Assembly (NCBI RefSeq): GCF_003206645.1
Contig: NZ_PZJP01000001.1
Location: 416,425-480,424, forward strand
DNA from: Salinicola aestuarinus
GTDB lineage: Bacteria; Pseudomonadota; Gammaproteobacteria; Pseudomonadales; Halomonadaceae
Length of the DNA: 64,000 nt
Reading direction: 5' to 3'
Position numbers and translations under genes: made by a program. Shown here in pieces: positions 8,666-18,165 of this stretch. The notes beneath the pieces were generated by a model. That model did no database searches. It was given only the letters and a program-made list of their open reading frames with translations, and was not told the DNA's origin. The stretch's first letter is position 1. The number at the start of each line of letters is the position of its first letter.

Positions 8666-10470
8666 GCGATCCCCCTGGCAGCGAGTTCGACGAAGCGGGC
8701 GAAGGCGCCGCCGGTGGCTTCCAGCGCCGCCGGTGTGCCCTGCTCGACCACGTGGCCGCGGTCGAGAAAGACGATGCGGTCGGCGGTGCGGGCAACGTCG
8801 ATGTCGTGGGTGACGAGCAGCGTCGCGGCATTGATTGATGCGCTTTGCACGCCTGCCATCACGCGTCTGGCGGTGTCCCCATCCAGCGCGGCGGTGGGCT
8901 CGTCGAGAACGAGCACTTCGGGCTGGCTGAGCAGCGTGCGCGCCAGCGCCAGGCGCTGGATCTGGCCGCCGGAGAGGCCGCTGCCGCCGTCGCCCACCCA
9001 GGTGTCGAGGCCGTTTTCCAGCGCCTCGACGAAGCCGTGGGCGTCGGCGCGTGACAGCACCGCTGCGATCTCATCCGGCGTCGCGTTCGGCGCGCCGAGG
9101 GTGAGGTTCTCGGCGATCGTGCCGGCAAACAGCGTGGGCCGCTGCGGCAGGTAACCGAGCCGGGCGCGCCAGGCCTCGACATCGATCTCGCGAAGATCCA
9201 CGCCGTCGAGCTCGAGTCGCCCCACGCTGGGGTCGAAAAAGCCGAGCAGCAGCTTGGCGAGCGTGGTCTTGCCCGCGCCGCTGGGGCCGACCAGCGCCAC
9301 GCACTCGCCGCGGGCCAGCGTCAGATCGACCGCTTCGACGCCGTCGCTCTCGGCGTTGTCGACGTCATGCCGAAAGCCCACGCCGTCGAAGTGAATCGTC
9401 TGGATCGGGTCGCTGGGCAGCGACAGGGCTTTTTTTAGCTCGCCGCTACCCTCGCGCTGGTCGCTGTCTGGCTCGCCGCTGACCTCGCTCAAGATGGGCA
9501 TCAGTTCGCCGACGGCGCCGATCGCCTGCATGCGGGCGTGGTAGTTGGCGCCCATGTCGCGCAGCGGGCGGTAGAACTCCGGCGCGAGCAGCAGCGCGAA
9601 GAGCCCGGGGAGAAAGTCGAGCTGGCCGTAGTAGAGCCGGAAGCCGACGTAGACCGCGACCATCGCGACACCCAGGGTGGCGAAGAATTCGAGCACCAGT
9701 GACGAGAGAAAGGCAACGCGCAGCACCCGCATGGTGGCGCTGCGGTACTCATCGGCCATGCGGCCGACGGCTTCGGCCTCGCGGCGGCTGGCGCCGAACT
9801 GCTTGAGCGTGGTCAGCCCCTCGATGGCGTCGAAGAAGTGCGCGCCCATCAGCGAGAGCCGCCGCCACTGACGCTGGTTCAGCGCCTCGGCGCCGCGGCC
9901 GACGATCACCATGAACAGCGGCAGGATCGGCGCGGTGACCAGCAGGATGAGCCCGGAGACCCAGTCCAGCGGCAGCACGGCGACGAGAATCGCCAGCGGA
10001 ATCATTGTCGAAAGCAGCTTCTGCGGCAGGTAGGCGGCAACGTACTGCTCGATCCCCTCGACCGCCCCACCGAGCACGTTGGCGATCTCGCCGCTGCGCT
10101 GCCCTTCCATCCAGCGCGGGCCGAGCGCGGCCAGGCGGTTCATCACCTGATCACGCAGGGTGCGCTTGAGCCGGGCGGCGGCCTCGAACGCCAGCGCGTC
10201 GGAGGCAATCGACGCGAGCGCGCGCAGCGCAAAGACGCCCAGCAGCGGCCACAGCCACTGCCAGACCTCACTCAGACCGGCGCCGTCGATGATCGCGGCA
10301 TCCAGCACGCGGGCCACCAGCCAGCACTGCGCGATCAGCGCCAGCCCGCCGACCAGCCCCGAGCCGGTGGCGAGCATGAGCGTACTCTTCACCGCCCCGG
10401 CGCGGTCTTTTAGCCAGCGCTCGTGGCGTTTGGCCTCACCGCCATGGCTCGGCCTCTGCGATACGGCCAT
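8662..10470 (-). CDS. cydD: Thiol reductant ABC exporter subunit CydD
   Basis: About 602 residues from ATG 10470, chosen because GGAGGTAGGA lies directly upstream. A longer in-frame extension reaching 10521 has no such site. It has a membrane domain followed by a nucleotide-binding domain with Walker A GPSGAGKT (near 396), signature LSGGQIQR (near 503) and Walker B VLVLDEPTAALD (near 521). It pairs with CydC as a cysteine/glutathione exporter required to mature the bd oxidase encoded just upstream. Having all four cyd genes in one operon, as in Bacillus, differs from E. coli, where cydDC and cydAB are separate. No CydX-like small gene fits in the 87 bases between cydB and cydD. Confidence 0.93.
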   Translation of the reverse strand: MAVSQRPSHGGEAKRHERWLKDRAGAVKSTLMLATGSGLVGGLALIAQCWLVARVLDAAIIDGAGLSEVWQWLWPLLGVFALRALASIASDALAFEAAARLKRTLRDQVMNRLAALGPRWMEGQRSGEIANVLGGAVEGIEQYVAAYLPQKLLSTMIPLAILVAVLPLDWVSGLILLVTAPILPLFMVIVGRGAEALNQRQWRRLSLMGAHFFDAIEGLTTLKQFGASRREAEAVGRMADEYRSATMRVLRVAFLSSLVLEFFATLGVAMVAVYVGFRLYYGQLDFLPGLFALLLAPEFYRPLRDMGANYHARMQAIGAVGELMPILSEVSGEPDSDQREGSGELKKALSLPSDPIQTIHFDGVGFRHDVDNAESDGVEAVDLTLARGECVALVGPSGAGKTTLAKLLLGFFDPSVGRLELDGVDLREIDVEAWRARLGYLPQRPTLFAGTIAENLTLGAPNATPDEIAAVLSRADAHGFVEALENGLDTWVGDGGSGLSGGQIQRLALARTLLSQPEVLVLDEPTAALDGDTARRVMAGVQSASINAATLLVTHDIDVARTADRIVFLDRGHVVEQGTPAALEATGGAFARFVELAARGIA

Positions 10471-10557
10471 TCCTACCTCCGAAGATAGCGGTGCCCTGAG
10501 ACGCCGACCCGCCCCGCGCACGAGGGCAACGAAGCGGGCGGGAGGCGACGGGACAAC

Positions 10558-11604
10558 TCAGTGGGCGTGAGCGGCGAGCTTCGTCACCCGCGCCCGAAAC
10601 ACCCAGATTTGATAGGCGTTGTAGAGAATCATCACCGGGACGAAGCCGCCCATGGTCATGGTGAAGGTGACGATCGAGACCTGCGGGCTGGCGGCGTCGA
10701 AGATCGTCCAGGTGCCCGGCACTAGGTACGGAAACATGGTGGCGAGCATGCCAAAGCCCATGATCACGGCGGCAGAGTTGAACCAGAGGATGGCGGCGAG
10801 ATCGCGATCATCGAGGGTCGCACGACGCATCCGGGCAATCGCGAAGACACTGACCACGAACAGCAGCCCCCAGACCCAGAAGTGCGCGCCGAACCACTTG
10901 TCAGCAGCCCAGGGAAAGATCAGCGCGCTCCAGACCGTAGTGATGCCCACGGCGGCGATGGCGAGATAGAAGATCGTCATGGTCCACCTGGCGGCATCGA
11001 TGCGGATCGGTTCGCCCTTCTCGAAACGCGCGCGCACGAAGAGCACCCCGGCCAGCGTGACCGCCACCACCGAGGCAACACCCACCCAGACGCTGAATGG
11101 CGAGAGGAAGGTGAAGGCGCCGCCAACGTAGGTCGGCACGCGGCCCTCGACGTCGGTCTGCGGATAGCCCTGGAGCACGGCGCCGACGCAGACGCCGCCG
11201 AAAAAGGTGACGGTAAGGCTACCCAGGCCGAAGACGCCGTCGCTGAAGCGCTGCCAGAACGGCGAGGCGAGATGGCGGAACTCCAGCGAAATGGCGCGGG
11301 CGATGATCCCCCACAGCACGAAGGCGAGCGGCACCATCAGATAGCTGAAGGCGGAGCCGTAGACGAAGGGGAAGGTACCGAAAAGAATACCGCCAGCGAC
11401 GATCAGCCAGGTCTCGTTGGCGTCCCAGGTGCCCGCCATGGCGGTCATGATGGCGCCGCGCTCGTCATGGTCGCGGACGAACAGCGAGAAGATACCGGCG
11501 CCGAGATCGGCGCCATCCAGCGCAATGTAGATCAGTACGCTCACGCCCAGCGCGAGCCACCAGGCCAGCGCGAGCACCTGCTGAGAAAACGAGAGTATTT
11601 CCAT
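10558..11604 (-). CDS. cydB: Cytochrome bd-type quinol oxidase subunit II (CydB/CioB)
   Basis: 348 residues with eight to nine hydrophobic segments. The N-terminal LDGADLGAGI and GTWDANETWLIVAGG stretches are hallmark CydB motifs. Together with CydA it forms the inner-membrane quinol:oxygen oxidoreductase, which reduces oxygen to water without pumping protons and works at low oxygen or under cyanide, NO or peroxide stress. It starts 26 bases after the cydA stop. The relatively short subunits suggest the cyanide-insensitive (CIO) branch. Confidence 0.93.
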   Translation of the reverse strand: MEILSFSQQVLALAWWLALGVSVLIYIALDGADLGAGIFSLFVRDHDERGAIMTAMAGTWDANETWLIVAGGILFGTFPFVYGSAFSYLMVPLAFVLWGIIARAISLEFRHLASPFWQRFSDGVFGLGSLTVTFFGGVCVGAVLQGYPQTDVEGRVPTYVGGAFTFLSPFSVWVGVASVVAVTLAGVLFVRARFEKGEPIRIDAARWTMTIFYLAIAAVGITTVWSALIFPWAADKWFGAHFWVWGLLFVVSVFAIARMRRATLDDRDLAAILWFNSAAVIMGFGMLATMFPYLVPGTWTIFDAASPQVSIVTFTMTMGGFVPVMILYNAYQIWVFRARVTKLAAHAH

Positions 11605-11630
11605 GGTCTATTCCTCGGTTCGAGCGGGGC

Positions 11631-13058
11631 TCAGGCCGGCTGCTGGGCGTCGGGGTGCATCGCGGGGGTGGCGCCGTCGTTGTCGTGCGGATCGAACGCG
11701 GCGATCGGCGTGTCGAGATCCGGCCCCTTGCGGCAGATCTTGGCCATGAAGTGCAGCGTGCCGAAGAACACCGCCGTCTCGAACACGGCAAAACCGACGA
11801 ACCAGAAGATCGCCAGCGTCGGCGACATGTGACTGACACCGTCTTCGGTGCGCATCAGGCCGTAGACGACCCACGGCTGACGGGCGATTTCACGCGTCCA
11901 CCAGCCGGTCCAGACGGCGAGATAGGGCAGCACGCCGGCGGCCATCACCGCTTTCAGGAACCAGCGGTTGTCCGCGATGCGATCAATGGAGAGCTTGCCG
12001 CGCACGGCAAGCCAGCCCCCCCACAGGCCGAGCAGCAGCAGCACGCCGCCCACCGCCACCATGATGCGGAACGAGTAGAACGTCGGCGCCACCGGCGGCT
12101 GTTCATCGGCGGGAAAGTCATTGAGCCCCGGCACCGGTTCGGACCAGCTGTGGGTCTCGAGCAGGCTCAGCACGTGCGGAATCTGCACCGACCAGGCGTT
12201 GCCGTCACCGGCTTCGTTGGGCCAGCTCACCACGCTCCAGCTCGTGTTGGCCGAGCCATCGGCGTTGTAGGTGTCGTAATGCCCCTCCATTGCCGCCAGT
12301 GCCGCCGGCTGCGTCTCTGCGGTCACCTGGCCGAGCTCGTCGCCGACCCACAGCTGCAGCACGGCCACCACGATCAGCGCCAGAATCGACAGCTTGAGCG
12401 GACGCTGGAACAGCGCCACGTGACGACGCTTGAAGACGAACCACGCCGCCACTGCCGCGACGAAGGCGAGCGAGAGTTCGACGCAGGCGATCAGCATGTG
12501 CGGGAAGGCGCTCATGAAATGCGGATTGAAGATCGCCTTCGACCAGTCGACCACCTGAAAGACCCCGTTTTTCAGCTCGACGCCGGCCGGCGACTGCATC
12601 CAGGAGTTGGCGTCCAGTATCCACATCGCCGATAGCGTCGAGGAGATCGCCACGTTGGCCGTGGCGAAGAGGTGCATGCGCCGGCCGATGCGGCCCCAGC
12701 CGAAGATCATCAGGCCGATGAAGCCGGCCTCGTACATGAAGGCGGTGATCGTCTCGTAGCCGAGGATCTGGCCGAAGAAGGGGCCGGCGGCCTGGGAGAA
12801 GGGGCCGTAGAGAATGCCAAAGGCCATCTCCATGGTGACCCCGGTGGCGACGCCGGCGCCGAAGTTGACGATGAACAGTCGCTCGAAGAAGCGGCAGAGC
12901 CGATACCAGCCCTCGTCGTTGCTGCGGACCCAGCGCCACTCGGCGAAGAACAGCAGCATCGCCAGCCCGATGGTCAGCGGCGGATAGAGAATGTGAAACG
13001 TGGTGATCCAAGCGAAATCGATTCGCGAGATCAGCGTGGAAAGATCCGTGGCACTCAC
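11631..13058 (-). CDS. cydA: Cytochrome bd-type quinol oxidase subunit I (CydA/CioA)
   Basis: 475 residues. N-terminal FHILYPPLTIG contains the haem-ligand histidine, GATVTMEMAFG-like and GYETITAFMYEAGFIG motifs follow, and the C-terminal REIARQPWVVYGLMRT is the conserved quinol-oxidase signature. The Q-loop region (from ETQPAALAAMEGHY, about residue 250) is short, as in CIO-type enzymes rather than the long-loop E. coli CydA. It binds haems b558, b595 and d and is the site of quinol oxidation. First gene of the operon, so the promoter should be in the 13059-13230 region. I found no clear FNR/Anr box there. Confidence 0.94.
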   Translation of the reverse strand: MSATDLSTLISRIDFAWITTFHILYPPLTIGLAMLLFFAEWRWVRSNDEGWYRLCRFFERLFIVNFGAGVATGVTMEMAFGILYGPFSQAAGPFFGQILGYETITAFMYEAGFIGLMIFGWGRIGRRMHLFATANVAISSTLSAMWILDANSWMQSPAGVELKNGVFQVVDWSKAIFNPHFMSAFPHMLIACVELSLAFVAAVAAWFVFKRRHVALFQRPLKLSILALIVVAVLQLWVGDELGQVTAETQPAALAAMEGHYDTYNADGSANTSWSVVSWPNEAGDGNAWSVQIPHVLSLLETHSWSEPVPGLNDFPADEQPPVAPTFYSFRIMVAVGGVLLLLGLWGGWLAVRGKLSIDRIADNRWFLKAVMAAGVLPYLAVWTGWWTREIARQPWVVYGLMRTEDGVSHMSPTLAIFWFVGFAVFETAVFFGTLHFMAKICRKGPDLDTPIAAFDPHDNDGATPAMHPDAQQPA

Positions 13059-13473
13059 TGCGCCTCTCCTGTCTGACGGTAGACCGCCGTGGTCGTCGCG
13101 GGTGCGAGTGACTGACCGCTCGGTGACACCGCTTCCGGAAGGCGTGAACCGACCAAAGACTCGGAAACGGTCATCGCACCCTGAGTGATAGAACTATATG
13201 ACCAGAGCCATATGATTAGGGCGGTAATGATTGACCCTAAGCGAACTTCAGGCAACGACAGATGGGCTTTTGGCCTGCGACATATCGTCAGCGCCAGGAT
13301 GTCGCACCCGTCTCGACGCCCGTGGCCGGACGATCGACTGGTACTCATGGCCCGGTGGCTTCTGCGACCATCGCCGCAGAACCTCCCCGTTACCGCCGGG
13401 ATCGACTACCCTTGCCCTCCTTCGGAGGGTGCGACGCTCCGATGCCCATTCTCGATCATTCAGGACGGCCCTC
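13059..13473. other. Divergent intergenic region cydA / MFS exporter
   Basis: Holds the cydA promoter (leftward) and probably that of the exporter (rightward). An inverted repeat ATATG-N8-CATAT at 13196-13213 is a candidate operator. An open frame continues upstream of the exporter from 13231, but its residues (many Arg, Ser and Pro) do not look like protein and precede the exporter's first membrane segment, so I treat 13231-13473 as non-coding. Confidence 0.5.
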
Positions 13474-14706
13474 TTGTCGACTTCTGCGCTGCCCCGTCGG
13501 GGCGTACTCACTCTCGTCGCGCTGCTGCTGGTCGCGCTCAACCTGCGCCCGGCGCTGACCAGCGTCTCCCCGGTCCTCGCAAGCCTTGCCGAGGCGCTGT
13601 CGCTCTCCCCCACCGCCCAGGGCGTGCTCACCACGCTGCCGGTGCTCTTTCTGGGGCTCGCCGCGCCACTGGCGCCACGACTGGTGCGACGGTTCGGACC
13701 GGAGCGGGCGGTGTTCGCGGCGATCGCTTTGCTCGCCGTCACCCTCGCCGTGCGCCCCTATCTCATCATCCCGGGGCTCGATCTGCCCGGGATCGCCAAC
13801 CTGGGGCTTTTCGTCACGACGGCGATTGCCGGCGGCTGTATCGGCGTCACCGGTGTCTTGCTGCCGGGCATCGTCAAACGCGACTTCCCCCACCGAGTCA
13901 GCGTGATGACCGGGCTCTACACGGTGGCGTTGAACCTCGGGGCGTCCGCGGCCGCGGGCACCACCGAGCCGCTGCGTCAGGTGTTCGCGGGTGTCGTCGA
14001 CACGCCGTGGCAGCCGGCGCTGGCGTTCTGGCTGCTGCCGGCGGTGATCGCCGCGCTGTTCTGGCTGCCCCAGCTCAAGGGCACGGCGGCGGTCCGCGTC
14101 GCCGCCCGCCACGGGGCCCGGCTACGCGATGACCCATTGGCGTGGCAGGTATCGCTGTTCATGGGGCTGCAGTCGGCGCTGGCCTATTCGGTGTTCGGCT
14201 GGCTGCCGACGATCCTTCGCGACCGCGGCCTGGATGCGGTCACCGCGGGGCTGGCGCTGTCGGTGTCGATTCTTCTGCAGGTGAGCACGGCGATTCTGGC
14301 GCCCTGGATCGGCAGCCGGATGCGGGATCAGCGCACGGTGATCGTGGTGGTGGTGTCGATGACGCTGACCGGCCTGCTGGGCTGTCTCTTCGCGCCGATC
14401 TCCACGGTCTGGGTATGGGCAGTGGTGCTGGGGCTGGGTCAGGGCGGCACTTTCAGCATGGCGCTGACGCTGCTGGCGCTGCGCGCGCCGGATGCTGTCA
14501 CGGCCGCCAACCTCTCGGCCATGGCGCAGGGGATCGGCTATACGCTGGCCGCGCTGGGGCCGCTGCTGGTGGGGCTACTGCACGACTGGAGCGACGACTG
14601 GAACGCGGTCGGCGTTCTGCTCGCCGCCATTGCGCTCTGCGCCATCGGGGCGGGGCTGGGGGCAGGCCGAGACCGACAGGTCGCCTCCAGCCTGGGTGAC
14701 GCCTGA
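13474..14706 (+). CDS. CynX/NimT-family MFS transporter
   Basis: About 410 residues with twelve predicted membrane segments. NLRPALTSVSPVL just after the first helix is the hallmark of the CynX/NimT family (cyanate or 2-nitroimidazole transporters). The start is taken as TTG 13474, preceded by AGGACGG at good spacing. The in-frame upstream ATG at 13231 would add about 80 non-membrane residues unlike the family. The substrate is unknown; many members are annotated only as putative exporters. It is divergent from cyd and converges on the pilus operon, 46 bases away. Confidence 0.85.
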   Translation: MSTSALPRRGVLTLVALLLVALNLRPALTSVSPVLASLAEALSLSPTAQGVLTTLPVLFLGLAAPLAPRLVRRFGPERAVFAAIALLAVTLAVRPYLIIPGLDLPGIANLGLFVTTAIAGGCIGVTGVLLPGIVKRDFPHRVSVMTGLYTVALNLGASAAAGTTEPLRQVFAGVVDTPWQPALAFWLLPAVIAALFWLPQLKGTAAVRVAARHGARLRDDPLAWQVSLFMGLQSALAYSVFGWLPTILRDRGLDAVTAGLALSVSILLQVSTAILAPWIGSRMRDQRTVIVVVVSMTLTGLLGCLFAPISTVWVWAVVLGLGQGGTFSMALTLLALRAPDAVTAANLSAMAQGIGYTLAALGPLLVGLLHDWSDDWNAVGVLLAAIALCAIGAGLGAGRDRQVASSLGDA

Positions 14707-14752
14707 CACCCGACACCATGACGAGCGGGAACCGCGGCGGCGCGGCCACCGC

Positions 14753-15742
14753 TTAGAAGGCGATGTCGACCACCAGGGTGTCACTGTAGGCGCCCGGTGG
14801 CGGCGTCGCCTGGTCCGTCAGGATCTCGGCACGGTAGATGAACCCCTGCGCCGTGATGCCGGTACCGGCGCCGGGATTGGTCTCCGCACTGGTCGAGGCG
14901 CGTCGCGCGCCGCCGCTGTTGCCCCAGCGCGTCGTGGATGCCGGGCCCTGAAATATTTCGTAGGCGAGATAGTCGCCGCCCGCCGCCATCCGCCGCTGAC
15001 CGCCGGCGGCGTGCTGGCCGTTGTCGATGCCGACGCTGAAGCTCTGCCCCTTGGTGCAACGAACCAGCAGTGTCTGCGTCACCGGCTCGAACCCTGAAAT
15101 CAGCGGTGCGCTGCCGAAGTCGACATCCGGTGCCTGAACGATGCAGTCCGGCGCGATCGTCAGCGTCAGATTGATCACGCTGGTCGCGTTTCCCGTTCGG
15201 GGGGCGCCGAGGCAGAGCCCGCCCAAGCCGATCTCGCGACAGACGCTCCAGCGCCAGACGATGGTCAGCGTGTCGGTGTAGGTCCCGGCGGAGAGATTGC
15301 CCGCGGCTGCCGGCACGCGAAAGGTCATGGGGACGTTCACCCAACCGCTGCCGGTCTGCAGGAATCCGCTGTTGTAGTAGTTGAACGGCGCACCCGGCGT
15401 CAGGGCTGGCGCCTGCGGGTTGTCGCTCGGATAGGCGGCATAGGCGATGCTGTCGCCCGATGCGTGACGCAGGCGCAGGTCGTTGGCACTGCTCACCGTG
15501 GCGTTGATGAAGAACCCGCCGGGGAGCACGGTCAGGGCCGTCGCCGGGCAGCTGATGCCGGCGTTGGGCACCGCCCGGGCACTCTGGGCGCTGACGCCGG
15601 CGGCGAGCGAGCTCTGGGTGCCGAAGCTGATGAGCTGACTGGGGGTGTCGAGCTGACAGGCGCTGCTCGGCCGAGGCAGGAAACCCAGCACCAGCGCCAG
15701 CAGCAGAAGCCCGGCCCGCCAGCTCAGCGGCGCGGTCGTCAT
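14753..15742 (-). CDS. Spore coat U (SCPU) domain tip adhesin of an archaic chaperone-usher pilus, CsuE-like
   Basis: 329 residues from ATG 15742, which overlaps the usher stop as ATGA. A signal peptide (LLLLALVLGFLPRPSSA) is followed by two SCPU-type immunoglobulin-like domains: about 28-180 (ending YTDTLTIVW) and about 185-329 (CIVQAPDVDFGS ... YSDTLVVDIAF). Paired cysteines occur in each. In Acinetobacter Csu pili the two-domain subunit CsuE is encoded last and forms the adhesive tip with hydrophobic fingers. Position and domain count here match that role. Secreted to the periplasm and then assembled by the usher encoded next to it. Confidence 0.85.
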   Translation of the reverse strand: MTTAPLSWRAGLLLLALVLGFLPRPSSACQLDTPSQLISFGTQSSLAAGVSAQSARAVPNAGISCPATALTVLPGGFFINATVSSANDLRLRHASGDSIAYAAYPSDNPQAPALTPGAPFNYYNSGFLQTGSGWVNVPMTFRVPAAAGNLSAGTYTDTLTIVWRWSVCREIGLGGLCLGAPRTGNATSVINLTLTIAPDCIVQAPDVDFGSAPLISGFEPVTQTLLVRCTKGQSFSVGIDNGQHAAGGQRRMAAGGDYLAYEIFQGPASTTRWGNSGGARRASTSAETNPGAGTGITAQGFIYRAEILTDQATPPPGAYSDTLVVDIAF

Positions 15743-18165
15743 TCGTTTCTCTCCCGTTCGCAGAGTACGGCGCCCGGCTGATAGAGCCCAGGGCCACCGG
15801 GGTCGATCGGAATCGTGGCGACACACACACCGCCGTCGATACGGGCGCGCACCACGGTCGCCTCGGTCAACCCCTCGAAGTAGGCGAGCCCATCCCAACC
15901 GACCCGGGTGATGACGCCATCGGGCTGGGTGACGACCGTCCCCACCGGCAGTGTCGCGCCGCGCCGATCGACCAGCTGCACCTGCGTGGTGTTGAGCCGC
16001 GTCAGCGGAAACCGCAGTAGATAGCCACTGCCGGCGGCCACCGCGACCTCCTGCTCCACCGACGGCGTGCGGACATTGGCCGGCAACGACATGGTGTTGA
16101 TGGCGTACTTGTTGGGATACCAGGCCGTGCTCCAGGGCACCAGCAGATAGCCATGACGACCGGTGACCCCGATGCGCTGATTCTGGTAACGAACCGGAAT
16201 GTCGGGTTCGCCATCGGTCGAGACGACCACGAAGGCGTCGCGGATCTCGTTGGCAGCGAAGGGGTGGTTATCCACCATTGCGAACGCGCCGGACAGCTCA
16301 GCGAAGGCGAGGCTGTCGTCGCCGTAGTCGTAGTAGCCGGCCGAGGCGGTCAGTGCGGCGTGGCGGTAGGTCAATTCTGCCTGCGGGGTCACGCCGGCGG
16401 ACGGCTCGCGGGAGGCGCCGAGGTCCCATCCCCAGCCGCCGGCGAGCGGCGCGGCACGAGCGTAGCGTGCGCGCTCGCGGGTGCCGTCACGGCCATCGTG
16501 GTAATACCCCAGCGACGCCACGCCACCGAGACCGGGCAGCGAGACGGTGATCTGGGCCAGCCCCGACCACGGCTCGCCGGGTTCCCGGGTGGCCGCCAGC
16601 GATAGCTGCGCGCGGTCGGTGATCGGGCGCTGATAGGAGAGATTGAGAAAGCGCGACCCGAACTCCGCGCCGCGGATGTCGAAGTAACCGGCCGTCAGGC
16701 TACCCAGCGCGCCCAGCGAGGTGCTCGCGGTCAGCTGCGAGCGTGTCTCCTCGCCATTCACGACCTGGACCGCTGCCCAGCTCGAGAGATCGGCGAAGTC
16801 GGCACTGCGCCGTTCATGGCGCACCCCCAGGCTGTAACGCGGCTCACGATATTCGTAGGCGATACTCCACGCCTCGCCGCCCACGCGGCTATCCCTGCCT
16901 TCCCCCCCGCTCTGCTGGCGGGAGAGTTCCAGCGTGCCCAGCTGCCCTAGCCGCGTCGTCACGCCGACCCCGCCGAGCGCCATCACCTCGGCCGCTTCGC
17001 CGTGGACACCGAGCGTCAGCCAGTCGGTGATGCCGTAACGCCAGGAGGCATCGACGGCGCCGGCGCCATAGCTGAAGTCCTGCTGGGCGTAATCCTCGCG
17101 AAGCGCGCCGACGCTTGCGCTGTAGCTCGAGAACCCCGGGCGCAGCAACTCGCTGGTGACGTAGAACGGCAGCGTCGTGATCACCTCCTGGCCGTTGGCA
17201 TCGCGGGTCACCAGCGTGGCCTCGCCGGCCCCGTTGAGGGTGGGAATATCGGCAAAGGTGAAGGGCCCGGGGGCGATATTGCGCTGGTCGACACGATTGC
17301 CATTGACCAGCAGGTCCACCGTCGTCGGCACCGCGCTGCTGCCGGCAAAGGCGGGCAGCGGGTAGGTCACGAGATCGGGACGCAGCGCGAAATTACGCGA
17401 GACCTGGACGCCGCCGAGACGGACGGAACGCGTCCACCCCAGCGGTCGCGTCACCACGTCGCCGGCTTCCCAGGTCAACATCGAGCTCTGATCGAAGGTC
17501 CGCCAGGTGGTGTCGTAGCGAATGTAGTGATCCTCCTCGCTCCCCATACGCCGCTCCTGATCGTGGCTGAAGCGTCCCGTGCTGCTCAGTGACCCGCCGA
17601 TACCGAAGGCGCGCAGTTCGTGCCAGAGCGACATGCTCTGCGCTTCGGGATGGCTATGGCTGGTGTAGAAGTTGTAGTTGAGCAGCGCGCCGGGAGAGCT
17701 CAGCGCCGGCTCGAAGGTCTCATCACGGCGCGGCCCCAACCACTGCGACGGCAGCCAGGCGCTCGGCAGCGTCAGCCGAAGCTGTTGCGTCGCCGCGAGG
17801 TACTCGACCTCTGCCTCGGCCATCCCCGTCAACTCGAGCAACGCGTCATCGCCCCCCTCGACCGGTAGCGCCACTTCCCCCAGATCGCGACGTGTCATCC
17901 AGAACTGTGCCCCGTCGCGACGCACCGGCACGAGGCGTCGAGTCGAGTGGCCGTTGACGATCAGTTCGAGATAGAGCGTCTCGGCCCCCGCCGAGGGGCC
18001 ATCGCCGGGCATCGCCCCGCCGACGGCACCGGGCATCGGCAGGCCGGTGGGCGGCGGCGGCAGCCCCTGGGCGGCGGCAACGACCGGCAGCACGGCGGCC
18101 AGCACGCCCACGGGCCAGCGCGCGACACGAAGAGAAGCGATCATCAGAACCCCGAGCGGGCTCAC
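15739..18165 (-). CDS. Outer-membrane fimbrial usher, CsuD-like
   Basis: 808 residues from GTG 18165, which overlaps the chaperone stop as GTGA; ATG 18144 is an alternative giving a more compact signal peptide. It contains the usher pattern: an N-terminal chaperone-binding domain, FAGSSAVPTTVDLLVNG and FTFADIPTLNGAGEATLV around the plug and barrel, long beta-barrel repeats, and a C-terminal domain. The usher forms the outer-membrane pore that accepts chaperone-subunit complexes and threads the growing pilus. It is transcribed between chaperone and tip adhesin, the same order as csuC-csuD-csuE. Confidence 0.9.
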   Translation of the reverse strand: MSPLGVLMIASLRVARWPVGVLAAVLPVVAAAQGLPPPPTGLPMPGAVGGAMPGDGPSAGAETLYLELIVNGHSTRRLVPVRRDGAQFWMTRRDLGEVALPVEGGDDALLELTGMAEAEVEYLAATQQLRLTLPSAWLPSQWLGPRRDETFEPALSSPGALLNYNFYTSHSHPEAQSMSLWHELRAFGIGGSLSSTGRFSHDQERRMGSEEDHYIRYDTTWRTFDQSSMLTWEAGDVVTRPLGWTRSVRLGGVQVSRNFALRPDLVTYPLPAFAGSSAVPTTVDLLVNGNRVDQRNIAPGPFTFADIPTLNGAGEATLVTRDANGQEVITTLPFYVTSELLRPGFSSYSASVGALREDYAQQDFSYGAGAVDASWRYGITDWLTLGVHGEAAEVMALGGVGVTTRLGQLGTLELSRQQSGGEGRDSRVGGEAWSIAYEYREPRYSLGVRHERRSADFADLSSWAAVQVVNGEETRSQLTASTSLGALGSLTAGYFDIRGAEFGSRFLNLSYQRPITDRAQLSLAATREPGEPWSGLAQITVSLPGLGGVASLGYYHDGRDGTRERARYARAAPLAGGWGWDLGASREPSAGVTPQAELTYRHAALTASAGYYDYGDDSLAFAELSGAFAMVDNHPFAANEIRDAFVVVSTDGEPDIPVRYQNQRIGVTGRHGYLLVPWSTAWYPNKYAINTMSLPANVRTPSVEQEVAVAAGSGYLLRFPLTRLNTTQVQLVDRRGATLPVGTVVTQPDGVITRVGWDGLAYFEGLTEATVVRARIDGGVCVATIPIDPGGPGLYQPGAVLCERERNE

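Noticed and set aside
10471..10557. CydX-like small subunit gene between cydB and cydD
   Set aside because: No start codon with a following short hydrophobic frame in the 87-base gap.
10882..11832. 316-codon plus-strand frame opposite cydB and cydA
   Set aside because: His/Gly/Arg-rich shadow without motifs crossing an operon junction.
13059..13230. FNR/Anr site for the bd oxidase operon
   Set aside because: No TTGAT-N4-ATCAA-like match found on reading; only an ATATG-N8-CATAT inverted repeat is present.
13231..13473. Extended N-terminus for the CynX/NimT transporter
   Set aside because: About 80 Arg/Ser-rich residues before the first membrane helix; TTG 13474 has a good ribosome site and fits the family length.
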